Of a stretch of DNA of 64,000 nt, positions 33,841 to 41,525 are shown one piece after another. The first letter of the stretch is position 1; every line of letters starts with the position of its first letter. The notes under the pieces are model-generated. The model had not been told where the DNA came from. It did no database searches and worked only from the letters and a program-made list of their open reading frames with translations. The stretch spans positions 1-64,000 of the forward strand of contig JAZSOS010000023.1 in NCBI GenBank assembly GCA_045537045.1, read 5' to 3'. The position numbers and the translations under genes were made by a program. The stretch is from SIG480 sp045537045. Lineage in GTDB: Bacteria > Bacillota > Clostridia > Oscillospirales > JAAYXM01.

Positions 33841-34272
33841 TTACTTTAAGCCAAGGTTGGATTTAGAAGCGATTGCTATTCCTTTTGCCTTAAAGGTTTC
33901 AACAAGCTTTTCCTCGTCGTTTGCGCGGAAAACCATATAAGCTTTTTCGTCACCGTGGCTAAGAATTGAATACATATACTCAATGTCAATTCCGGTATCC
34001 GAAATAACGGCAAGAACCTCAGAAAGACCTGCCGGACGGTCAGGCACTGCAACTACGCAGACAGGAGTCATCGTGAGAATATTTCCCTGTTCAAGGAGAA
34101 TGGATGACGCGCGCTCCGCATCGTCAACAATCATACGCAAAACACCGTAATCAGTGGTTTCTGCAATGGAGATTGCGCGGAGATTTACGCCATTTTCAGC
34201 AAGAAGTCCCGTAACCTCTGCGAGCTGACCTGCGCGGTTTTCAAGAAAAACAGAAATCTGATAAATATTCAT
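33841..34272 (-). CDS. Tandem ACT-domain protein
   Basis: Small regulatory protein of 143 aa made of two ACT domains: residues ~1-68 (YQISVFLENRAGQLAEVTGLL) and ~70-140 (CVVAVPDRPAGLSEVLAVIS). ACT domains bind amino acids and give feedback control; free-standing double-ACT proteins often accompany phenylacetate-CoA ligase genes in anaerobes. It is the last gene of the T-box operon, 15 bp after paaK, just before the terminator. I infer that it senses an aromatic amino acid and modulates an enzyme of the operon. Confidence 0.9.
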   Translation of the reverse strand: MNIYQISVFLENRAGQLAEVTGLLAENGVNLRAISIAETTDYGVLRMIVDDAERASSILLEQGNILTMTPVCVVAVPDRPAGLSEVLAVISDTGIDIEYMYSILSHGDEKAYMVFRANDEEKLVETFKAKGIAIASKSNLGLK

Positions 34273-34287
34273 TATCCTATACCCTCC

Positions 34288-35589
34288 TTAAATTTTGCGC
34301 TTATCAATAACGCGGACAGCTTTGCCCTCGCTTCGTGCAATTGTTTTCGGAGCGACAAGCTTTACCTTTGCCGCAATACCAAGCATTGCCTTGAGTGCAG
34401 AAACGAGACTTTTTTCCATCTCTGCAATTTTTGCAAGAGAATCGGAGAAGTTTTCAGGTGTCATTTCAACCATAACTTCAAAGGTGTCAGAATTATTCAC
34501 ACGGTCAACTATAATCTGGTAATTTGCCTGATATCCCTGTTCAAGAAGGACGGTTTCAATCTGCGACGGGAATACGTTTACGCCGCGGATGATAAGCATA
34601 TCATCACTTCTTCCCATCGGCTTGCACATTTTAACGTGCGTTCTGCCGCAGGAGCAGGGCTTGCGAGAAAGAACACAGATGTCGCGGGTACGGTAACGGA
34701 GAAGCGGGAACGCTTCTTTTGTGATGCATGTGAAAACAAGCTCACCCTTGCTCCCTTCCGGAAGCACTTCGCCTGTATCGGGGTCAATGATTTCAGCAAT
34801 AAAGTGGTCTTCATTTATATGCATACCTGTCTGCTCTTCACATTCGAAAGCAACACCCGGTCCGGAAATTTCCGTAAGACCGTAGATATCATATGCGCGG
34901 ATACCAAGCTCACGCTCAATATCTCGGCGCATTTCTTCACTCCATGCCTCGGCACCGAAGATACCCGCCTTAAGATTTATCTTGTCCTTTATTCCGCGTT
35001 CTTTGATGGATTCTGCAAGATATGCAGCATACGAAGGTGTGCAGCAGATAATAGTGGAACCCAAATCCTCCATAAACTGGAGCTGACGGTCGGTATTACC
35101 CGAAGACATCGGGAGAGTGAGACATCCGACCTTGTGCGAACCACCGTGGAGTCCTGCACCACCGGTAAAGAGACCGTAGCCGTAGGCAACGTGGCATACA
35201 TCTTCTTTTGTTCCGCCAACAGCAACGATTGCACGTGCACAGCAGTCTTCCCAGAGGTCAACGTCATGCTGAGTATAGAAAGCCATAACACGCTTGCCGG
35301 TTGTTCCGGAGGTGGAATGGATTCTTACACATTCAGACAGCGGTTTTCCGACAAGTCCGTAAGGATATGCATCACGAAGATCCGCCTTTGTTATGAACGG
35401 AAGCTTATGAAGGTCGTCAACACCCTTGATATCATCCGGGGTTACTCCCTTTTCTTCCATTTTTTTGCGGTAATACGGAACGTTATCCCAAACATGCTTT
35501 ACCTGATTCACCAAACGCTCACTCTGCCACGCGCGAATCTGCTCATACGATGCAGTTTCTATTTCAGGCTGATAATATCTTTTTTCCAT
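34288..35589 (-). CDS. paaK: Phenylacetate--CoA ligase family (aryl-acid CoA ligase)
   Basis: Adenylate-forming ligase that makes aryl-acetyl-CoA from an aryl acetate, ATP and CoA. It carries the ATP loop HSTSGTTGKRVMAFY, YGLTEISGPG, the hinge region RYRTRDICVL and the PaaK-type C-terminal domain (IRGVNVFPSQIETVLL). I use the ATG at 35587-35589 (MEKRYYQPEIET), which matches the usual family N-terminus; a GTG three codons upstream is equally possible and neither has a strong ribosome site. Position next to iorAB indicates that its product or substrate is shared with indolepyruvate oxidoreductase. Confidence 0.93.
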   Translation of the reverse strand: MEKRYYQPEIETASYEQIRAWQSERLVNQVKHVWDNVPYYRKKMEEKGVTPDDIKGVDDLHKLPFITKADLRDAYPYGLVGKPLSECVRIHSTSGTTGKRVMAFYTQHDVDLWEDCCARAIVAVGGTKEDVCHVAYGYGLFTGGAGLHGGSHKVGCLTLPMSSGNTDRQLQFMEDLGSTIICCTPSYAAYLAESIKERGIKDKINLKAGIFGAEAWSEEMRRDIERELGIRAYDIYGLTEISGPGVAFECEEQTGMHINEDHFIAEIIDPDTGEVLPEGSKGELVFTCITKEAFPLLRYRTRDICVLSRKPCSCGRTHVKMCKPMGRSDDMLIIRGVNVFPSQIETVLLEQGYQANYQIIVDRVNNSDTFEVMVEMTPENFSDSLAKIAEMEKSLVSALKAMLGIAAKVKLVAPKTIARSEGKAVRVIDKRKI

Positions 35590-35607
35590 TACATTCACGC
35601 TTTCTTT

Positions 35608-36183
35608 CTATTTTGAATTTTTGCCGAGGTTAAATGCTTTTTTATTCATTTCGAGAAACGTTTCAGGAACGCTTTCCTCAATGGCGCGCATCCACTCTTC
35701 CTCGGACGCATCAAAGTAATTTGAAAGACGTCCCATAAGCACGATATTTACAGCCTTTGACGAACCGGCTTCTTCCGCAAGAGAAAGAGCGTCAAATGCA
35801 TCTACATCAACACCTGCATCCTTCATTTTTCCTGCAAGATCAGACGGATACTGCGCCGCTCCTGTTATGACAGGCATGGGGTTAATCTGCTGGGTGTTTG
35901 TGACAATCTTTCCGCCGGGCTTTAAAAACTCTGTCCATCGGGCTGCCTCTAAAAGCTCGAATGAAACGATAAAATCCGCCTCACCCTTGTCAATAATCGG
36001 AGAATAAACTTTCTCGCCGTATCTTACATACGTTACGACGCTTCCTCCGCGCTGGCTCATTCCGTGAACCTCAGAGACCTTAATGTCATATCCTTTCGTG
36101 AGAAGAAGGCGGCCTAAAAGCTTTGAAGCAAGAAGGCTTCCCTGACCGCCAACGCCTACTATCATTACATTTTTTGTTTCCAT
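35608..36183 (-). CDS. iorB: Indolepyruvate:ferredoxin oxidoreductase, beta subunit
   Basis: Gamma/beta-type subunit of the 2-oxoacid oxidoreductase that interconverts aryl pyruvates and aryl-acetyl-CoA plus CO2 with ferredoxin. The 191-aa product has the family start VMIVGVGGQGSLLASKLLGR, EVHGMSQRGGSVVTYVRYG and the NIVLMGRLSNYF region. It begins 3 bp after the iorA stop with AAGGAGGAC upstream, so the two subunits are translated together; paaK follows after 18 bp. Confidence 0.95.
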   Translation of the reverse strand: METKNVMIVGVGGQGSLLASKLLGRLLLTKGYDIKVSEVHGMSQRGGSVVTYVRYGEKVYSPIIDKGEADFIVSFELLEAARWTEFLKPGGKIVTNTQQINPMPVITGAAQYPSDLAGKMKDAGVDVDAFDALSLAEEAGSSKAVNIVLMGRLSNYFDASEEEWMRAIEESVPETFLEMNKKAFNLGKNSK

Positions 36184-36186
36184 AGC

Positions 36187-37926
36187 TTAGTCCTCCTTCG
36201 GAGCATGAAGTGCATCAAACTTGCAAAGCTGTTCGCAGACACCGCAGCCTGTGCAAAGCGTGGTGTCAATCTTTGCTTTGCCGTTTTCCATACTGATTGC
36301 CGGGCAACCAATCTTCATACACATCTTACATCTCTTGCACTTATCGGATTCAACAACAAGCGGCTTATTGTGCTTAACGTATTTAAGAAGCGCGCACGGA
36401 CGGCGGGAAATAATAACTGACGGCTCTTCCGCTGCAAGCTCTTCTTTTATCACCGTTTCACACTCTTTGAGGTTATACGGGTCTACAACACGGACACGGG
36501 AAATTCCCATTGCGCGGCAGAGTGCTTCAAGGTCAATCTTTGATGCGGGATCACCTTTTAAGTTGTATCCGGTGGTCGGGTTCTGCTGATGTCCCGTCAT
36601 ACCTGTGATTGAGTTATCAAGGATAATAACCGTTGAATTTGATGCGTTATATGCGATATTAACAAGTCCCGTCATACCGGAGTGCATAAACGTGGAGTCA
36701 CCGATAACAGCAACAGTCTTTCCGTCGCTTTCACCACTCTGTGCCTTGTTAAACCCGTGAAGACCGGAAATTGACGCACCCATACAAATCGTGCTGTCGA
36801 GTGCCGAGAGCGGAGGAACAGCGCCAAGCGTATAGCAACCAATGTCACCGTGTACGGTAATTTTGTTCTTTGCAAGAGTATAGAACAGACCTCTGTGCGG
36901 ACATCCCGCGCACATTACCGGAGGACGCTGCGGGATATCATCGGAAAGCTTTACGCCGCAAAGAGTTTCCTTGCCGAGCTTTTCTGCAACGAGGTTCTGA
37001 CTGAACTCTCCTATGCAAGAGAACATATCTTTTCCCGAAACCTCTATACCGAGATTTCTGCAATGATCTTCAACAAAGCTGTCAAGCTCTTCAACAACTA
37101 TGAGCTTATCAACGCCTGCCGCAAAATCCTTTATGAGATTTACCGGAAGAGGCCAGATCATACCGAGCTTTAAAACCGGATATTTATCGCCGCAGACCTC
37201 TTTTACATACTGATATGAGGTTGATGAAGTGATAATACCGATGCTCTTATCCGCACCGTCTTCAACTCGGTTTACGGATGCAGTTTCGGCAAACGACGAA
37301 AGAGCCATCGTACGCTCTTCAACAACCGGATGGCGGCGCTTAGCATTGCCCGGCATCATAATGTACTTTGAAGGAGTTTTTTCATATGTTTTTGAAGCTT
37401 CTATACGATCAGATGTTTCAACAACGCTCTGGGAATGAGCTACACGCGTGCACATTTTAAGAAGCACGGGGGTATCAAACTTTTCCGAAATTTCATATGC
37501 AAGCTTTGTGAACTCTATTGCTTCCATCGAATCTGCCGGCTCAAGCATCGGGATTTTTGATGCCCTTGCATAGTGGCGGGAATCCTGCTCATTCTGTGAG
37601 CTGTGCATTCCAGGATCATCTGCAACCGCGATAACCATACCTGCATTAACTCCGGTGTAGGAGATCGTGAAAAGCGGGTCTGCGGCAACATTGAGTCCGA
37701 CGTGCTTCATACCGCAGAAGCTTCTCTTCCCTGCCATACACGCACCGAAAGCAGCTTCCATTGCAACCTTCTCATTCGGTGCCCACTCGGCATACACCTC
37801 TTTGTATTTTGCAACCATCTCGGTAATTTCGGTACTCGGTGTACCGGGGTAACTGGAAACAAAGCTGCAGCCTGCTTCAAAAAGGCCGCGGGCAACCGCT
37901 TCGTTGCCAAGCATTAACTTTTTCAT
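36187..37926 (-). CDS. iorA: Indolepyruvate:ferredoxin oxidoreductase, alpha subunit
   Basis: Catalytic thiamine diphosphate subunit (579 aa). The N-terminal pyrimidine-binding domain starts GNEAVARGLFEAGCSFVSSYPGTPSTE (in parts); the PP domain has MCAGCPHRGLFY, GDIGCYTLGA and the TPP motif GDSTFMHSGMTGLVNIAYNAS; the last ~55 residues carry two 4Fe-4S sets, CKRCKMCMKIGCP and CTGCGVCEQLC. The ATG at 37924-37926 is preceded by AGGAGG; the longer frame to 37989 would overlap the symporter gene. It oxidises aryl pyruvates or, with reduced ferredoxin, carboxylates aryl-acetyl-CoA; the T-box points to the second direction. Confidence 0.96.
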   Translation of the reverse strand: MKKLMLGNEAVARGLFEAGCSFVSSYPGTPSTEITEMVAKYKEVYAEWAPNEKVAMEAAFGACMAGKRSFCGMKHVGLNVAADPLFTISYTGVNAGMVIAVADDPGMHSSQNEQDSRHYARASKIPMLEPADSMEAIEFTKLAYEISEKFDTPVLLKMCTRVAHSQSVVETSDRIEASKTYEKTPSKYIMMPGNAKRRHPVVEERTMALSSFAETASVNRVEDGADKSIGIITSSTSYQYVKEVCGDKYPVLKLGMIWPLPVNLIKDFAAGVDKLIVVEELDSFVEDHCRNLGIEVSGKDMFSCIGEFSQNLVAEKLGKETLCGVKLSDDIPQRPPVMCAGCPHRGLFYTLAKNKITVHGDIGCYTLGAVPPLSALDSTICMGASISGLHGFNKAQSGESDGKTVAVIGDSTFMHSGMTGLVNIAYNASNSTVIILDNSITGMTGHQQNPTTGYNLKGDPASKIDLEALCRAMGISRVRVVDPYNLKECETVIKEELAAEEPSVIISRRPCALLKYVKHNKPLVVESDKCKRCKMCMKIGCPAISMENGKAKIDTTLCTGCGVCEQLCKFDALHAPKED

Positions 37927-37942
37927 TTTGCAAGATACCTCC

Positions 37943-39502
37943 TTATTGATGTTCAACCGGATCGCCAATGGCATCCTTTTGAGAAACAACTACTTTTTTA
38001 TCGTAGCATGAGAAAACATTATTAATGTGCTCCTGCGGCGGAGCTTTTGTTACAAGACTTACAACAGGAACAATCACAAGTCCTATTACCATACAAAACG
38101 CACCTGCGTTAATCGGTGACTGAAGAAACGCCGGAAAAGCTGACTTACAGAGAATATTTGCAAGCATAAATACCGTTGAGAAAACAAAGCATGCCCATAC
38201 GGAAGCCTTGGTCGTGCGCTTCCAATAAAGACCATAAAGGAACGGAGCGAGGAACGCGCCGGCAAGAGCGCCCCATGAAATTCCCATAAGCTGAGCAATA
38301 AAGGTTACGCTTGACTTATACTGCAAGATTGCGATGACCGATGATATTGCAATAAATACAGCAATAAGTATGCGCATAATGAGAAGCTGAGACTTCTCGC
38401 TCATATTTTTAACCACTGTTCCCTTCAGGAAATCAAGGGTAAGCGTTGAACTTGAAGTAAGAACCAGAGAGGAAAGCGTTGACATTGATGCAGAAAGAAC
38501 AAGCACAACCACAACAGCAATAAGAACAGTCGGAAGCCCCTCAAGCATGGTCGGAATAACGGAGTCATAACCGTTTGCCGCAATGTCAATCTTATCGGAG
38601 AAAAGTCGACCGAAGCCGCCAAGGAAATAGCATCCGCCGGCAACAACAAGCGCAAAAACAGTGGAGATAATCATTCCTTTATTAATTGACTTTTCACTCT
38701 TGATTGCATAAAACTTCTGAACCATCTGCGGGAGTCCCCACGTTCCGAGAGATGTGAGAATAACAACGCCAAGAAGGTTTACCGGGTCAGGACCGAAGAA
38801 TGAATTGAACACACCGGGAGTTGAAGATACGGACGGGTCACTGATTTTCCCAAGACCGTCCAATGCAGCGAGAAAACCACCCTGACTGTTAAGGACTGCG
38901 GCAATTACCGCTACAATGCCAACAAGCATAATAATGCCCTGTATAAAGTCATTTATTGCAGTTGCCATATATCCGCCGACAATAACATAAATTGCAGTGA
39001 GAACCGCCATAGCAATAACGCAGACGGAATAGTCAATATTAAACGCCATTCCGAAAAGACGCGAAAGACCGTTATAAAGCGAGGCGGTATATGGAATAAG
39101 GAATATGAATATTACTGCGGATGCGGCAACCTTCAATGCCTTGCCGTCAAAACGCGACTCAAAAAACTGCGGCATCGTTGCACTGTCAAGATGCTGAGTC
39201 ATAACACGAGTTCTTCTGCCGAGCACAGCCCATGCGAGAAGCGAACCCAAAAGCGCGTTTCCGATACCTGCCCAAGTTGCGGCAATGCCGTATTTCCAGC
39301 CGAACTGTCCGGCATATCCCACGAATACAACAGCAGAAAAATACGAGGTGCCGTATGCAAAAGCAGTAAGCCAAGGACCTACACTTCTGCCGCCGAGAAC
39401 AAAGCCGTCAACATTTGTCGAATGCTTTCTGCAATAAATACCGACACCTATCATCACGGCAAAAAACGCAACGAGCATTGATGCCTTTATGAACAAATCC
39501 AT
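37943..39502 (-). CDS. Sodium:solute symporter (SSS family)
   Basis: Na+-coupled transporter with about 13 membrane helices in 519 aa; motifs include GRSVGPWLTAFAYGTSYFSA, the Na+-site region WAGIGNALLGSLLAW and GGYMATAINDFIQGIIMLVG. The family covers proline, pantothenate, acetate and phenylacetate carriers. It lies inside the T-box operon, 45 bp after the acyl-CoA ligase and 16 bp before iorA, so an aryl acid such as phenylacetate or 4-hydroxyphenylacetate, or an aromatic amino acid, is the most plausible substrate; this is inference from position. Confidence 0.92.
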   Translation of the reverse strand: MDLFIKASMLVAFFAVMIGVGIYCRKHSTNVDGFVLGGRSVGPWLTAFAYGTSYFSAVVFVGYAGQFGWKYGIAATWAGIGNALLGSLLAWAVLGRRTRVMTQHLDSATMPQFFESRFDGKALKVAASAVIFIFLIPYTASLYNGLSRLFGMAFNIDYSVCVIAMAVLTAIYVIVGGYMATAINDFIQGIIMLVGIVAVIAAVLNSQGGFLAALDGLGKISDPSVSSTPGVFNSFFGPDPVNLLGVVILTSLGTWGLPQMVQKFYAIKSEKSINKGMIISTVFALVVAGGCYFLGGFGRLFSDKIDIAANGYDSVIPTMLEGLPTVLIAVVVVLVLSASMSTLSSLVLTSSSTLTLDFLKGTVVKNMSEKSQLLIMRILIAVFIAISSVIAILQYKSSVTFIAQLMGISWGALAGAFLAPFLYGLYWKRTTKASVWACFVFSTVFMLANILCKSAFPAFLQSPINAGAFCMVIGLVIVPVVSLVTKAPPQEHINNVFSCYDKKVVVSQKDAIGDPVEHQ

Positions 39503-39547
39503 TATATTATCCTTCTTTCAGAATTTAAATTAACCCAAGAGAAAACA

Positions 39548-41185
39548 TCAGCCTGTAATCTGAGCCTCGACAAGACGACCTTTGCAGTACTTTTCACGCA
39601 GTACCGGCTTTTCAATTTTTCCGGTAGGATTGCGCGGAATCTTATCGAAGAAGATTTTACGCGGGCGCTTGTATCTCGGAAGCTGTTCGCAGAAGGAGTT
39701 TATCTCATCCTCCGTGCAGGACATTTCTTCTTTAATCTCAATTATCGCTGCACAAATCTCGCCGAGACGTGCATCCGGAAGGCCGATGACAGCAACATCT
39801 TTTATCTTTTCGTTTGAACGGAGAAAATCTTCAATCTGAACCGGATAAAGGTTTTCGCCACCGGAAATGACAACGTCTTTTTTGCGGTCAACGAGATAGA
39901 TAAATCCATCTTCATCCTCACGCGCCATATCACCCGTATAAAGCCAGCCGTTCTTTAAGACTTCGTTTGTTGCTTCTTCGTTTTTGTAATAGCAAAGCAT
40001 TACGCCATCACCGCGGACGATAAGCTCACCAACGTCGCCACGGGATACGGCATTCCCTTTTTCATCAACGATTTTTGCTTCCCAATTATATCCGGGCTTG
40101 CCGATTGCGCCGACCTTATGTACGTTTTCAACACCGAGGTGAACACAACCGGGGCCGATAGACTCTGAAAGACCGTAGTTCGTGTCATACTGATGATGTG
40201 GGAATACCTCAAGCCAACGCTTTATAAGACTCGGCGGAACAGGCTGGGCACCGATATGCATAAGACGCCACTGTGAAAGGTGATATTTGGAAACATCCAC
40301 CCTTCCGGATTCTATTGCATCAAGAAGATCCTGCGCCCACGGAACTAAAAGCCATACGATAGTACATTTTTCTTCCGTGACAGCGCGGAGAATCCACTCC
40401 GGCTTCACGCCGCGCAATAAAACGGCACGGCTTCCCGAAAGAAGAGAGCCGAACCAGTGCATCTTTGCACCGGTATGGTAAAGCGGAGGTATGCAGAGGA
40501 ACACATCGTCACGCGTCTGGCTGTGATGATTCTGCTCCGTGATACACGCGCAGACAAGTGAGCGGTGGTCATGGAGAATCGCCTTCGGGAATCCGGTTGT
40601 ACCGGATGAGAAGTAAATTGCCGCGTAGTCATCCTCGCACAGTGCAACGGGAGGTGCGCTTGATGAGCAGAAATTCATAAGTGACAAACAGTTTTCCGAA
40701 TATTCGGGTCCATTATCGCCTACAAAAAACAGTGTATGTACACGCGCAAGGTCATCAGCAATAACATCCATGCGGCTTATAAACTCAGGGCCAAACGCAA
40801 GAACCTCAACATCTGCAAGGTCAAGGCAGTATTTTATTTCATCGCTTGAATAACGGAAGTTCATTGGCACAGCAATACATCCGGCTTTTAGAATACCGAA
40901 GTAAATCGGAAGCCACTCTATACAGTTCATCAGAAGGATGCCGACCTTTGCACCGCGCGCAATTCCGCGGCTTAAAAGAAGATTTGCAAAGCGGTTAGCA
41001 CGCCTGTCAAAATCCTTCCATGTTATTTCGCGGCGGTACGGAGCATCTACCCCAGCACTTTCGATGAGATTAAAATCCCACCACGTTGTAACCTTGTCGC
41101 GTTCTTCCGAGGGGTTAAGCTCAACAAGACTTGTTTCCGCACCGTAAAGGCGCGCATTTCTTTCAAGAAAATCAGTAATAACCAT
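39548..41185 (-). CDS. AMP-dependent acyl/aryl-CoA ligase
   Basis: ANL-superfamily ligase of 545 aa: ATP loop YFSSGTTGFPKAILHDH, NYGLSESIGPG, GWLYTGDMAREDEDGFIYLVDR (in parts) and the C-terminal catalytic lysine region RNPTGKIEKPVL. It resembles fatty acid, benzoate or cyclohexane carboxylate CoA ligases; the substrate is not determined by sequence. The ATG at 41183-41185 has GGGAG seven bases upstream. It is the first gene behind the T-box leader, so it is under direct tRNA control, and it is a second, different CoA ligase beside PaaK. Confidence 0.92.
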   Translation of the reverse strand: MVITDFLERNARLYGAETSLVELNPSEERDKVTTWWDFNLIESAGVDAPYRREITWKDFDRRANRFANLLLSRGIARGAKVGILLMNCIEWLPIYFGILKAGCIAVPMNFRYSSDEIKYCLDLADVEVLAFGPEFISRMDVIADDLARVHTLFFVGDNGPEYSENCLSLMNFCSSSAPPVALCEDDYAAIYFSSGTTGFPKAILHDHRSLVCACITEQNHHSQTRDDVFLCIPPLYHTGAKMHWFGSLLSGSRAVLLRGVKPEWILRAVTEEKCTIVWLLVPWAQDLLDAIESGRVDVSKYHLSQWRLMHIGAQPVPPSLIKRWLEVFPHHQYDTNYGLSESIGPGCVHLGVENVHKVGAIGKPGYNWEAKIVDEKGNAVSRGDVGELIVRGDGVMLCYYKNEEATNEVLKNGWLYTGDMAREDEDGFIYLVDRKKDVVISGGENLYPVQIEDFLRSNEKIKDVAVIGLPDARLGEICAAIIEIKEEMSCTEDEINSFCEQLPRYKRPRKIFFDKIPRNPTGKIEKPVLREKYCKGRLVEAQITG

Positions 41186-41225
41186 TTTAATTCTCCCTTT
41201 TTTGATTCTCGGCAAAAAACAGAAA

Positions 41226-41251
41226 CGTCCTCTGCCGCAAAGCAGAGGACG
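41226..41251 (-). terminator. T-box-controlled terminator
   Basis: Perfect 10-bp stem CGTCCTCTGC with complement, 6-nt loop, followed on the minus strand by TTTCTGTTTTTT. It forms after the conserved T-box sequence and can be replaced by the antiterminator when uncharged tRNA binds. Confidence 0.9.
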
Positions 41252-41430
41252 ATTTAAAATCGTGGTACCACCTCAGTTTACCGCGCAAAAGCGCGGCCTC
41301 ATTGGTCAAGCTGTGTCGGGCAAACCCGTCTTTGCCTACTGAAAGGACTTGTTCGGCAAAGCCGCTCCGAAAGGTAATTCCGCACACACGCACCACTGCC
41401 TCACAGCAACCGACAGCTCTCTGAAGATAA
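41226..41430 (-). ncRNA. T-box leader, probable tyrosine specifier
   Basis: The minus strand has AGAGAGCTGTCGG at the Stem I base, GGTTGCTGTGAGG opposite the specifier loop, the specifier strand GGAATTACCTTTCGGAGC, the T-box core TGAGGTGGTACCACG (41261-41275) and a terminator. Counting as in the B. subtilis glyQS leader (GAA-N-codon-10 nt ending in GAGC), the codon is TAC at 41374-41376, Tyr. The TGGT of the T-box requires a tRNA with discriminator base A, as in tRNA-Tyr, and excludes tRNA-Trp. A likely -10 TATAAT lies at 41464-41469. No gene lies in 41186-41525; a short open frame through the leader is not coding. Confidence 0.9.
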
Positions 41431-41525
41431 CATTGTACACGTACTGGTTTTCATCATCGCGTTATTATAATAAATATATGATGATTTATTTTAACATTTT
41501 TGTGCCGACAAGTCAATGGTAAATT

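Noticed and set aside
34636..35616. 326-codon open frame on the plus strand opposite paaK
   Set aside because: Exactly antisense to the well-conserved paaK; no family resemblance, no ribosome site, Cys/His-rich shadow composition.
36187..41185. Reading the ior/paaK operon as simple aromatic amino acid degradation
   Set aside because: A T-box switches expression on under amino acid shortage, opposite to what a degradation operon needs; retained only as the alternative.
41187..41396. 69-codon open frame on the minus strand
   Set aside because: It lies within the T-box leader, including T-box core and terminator.
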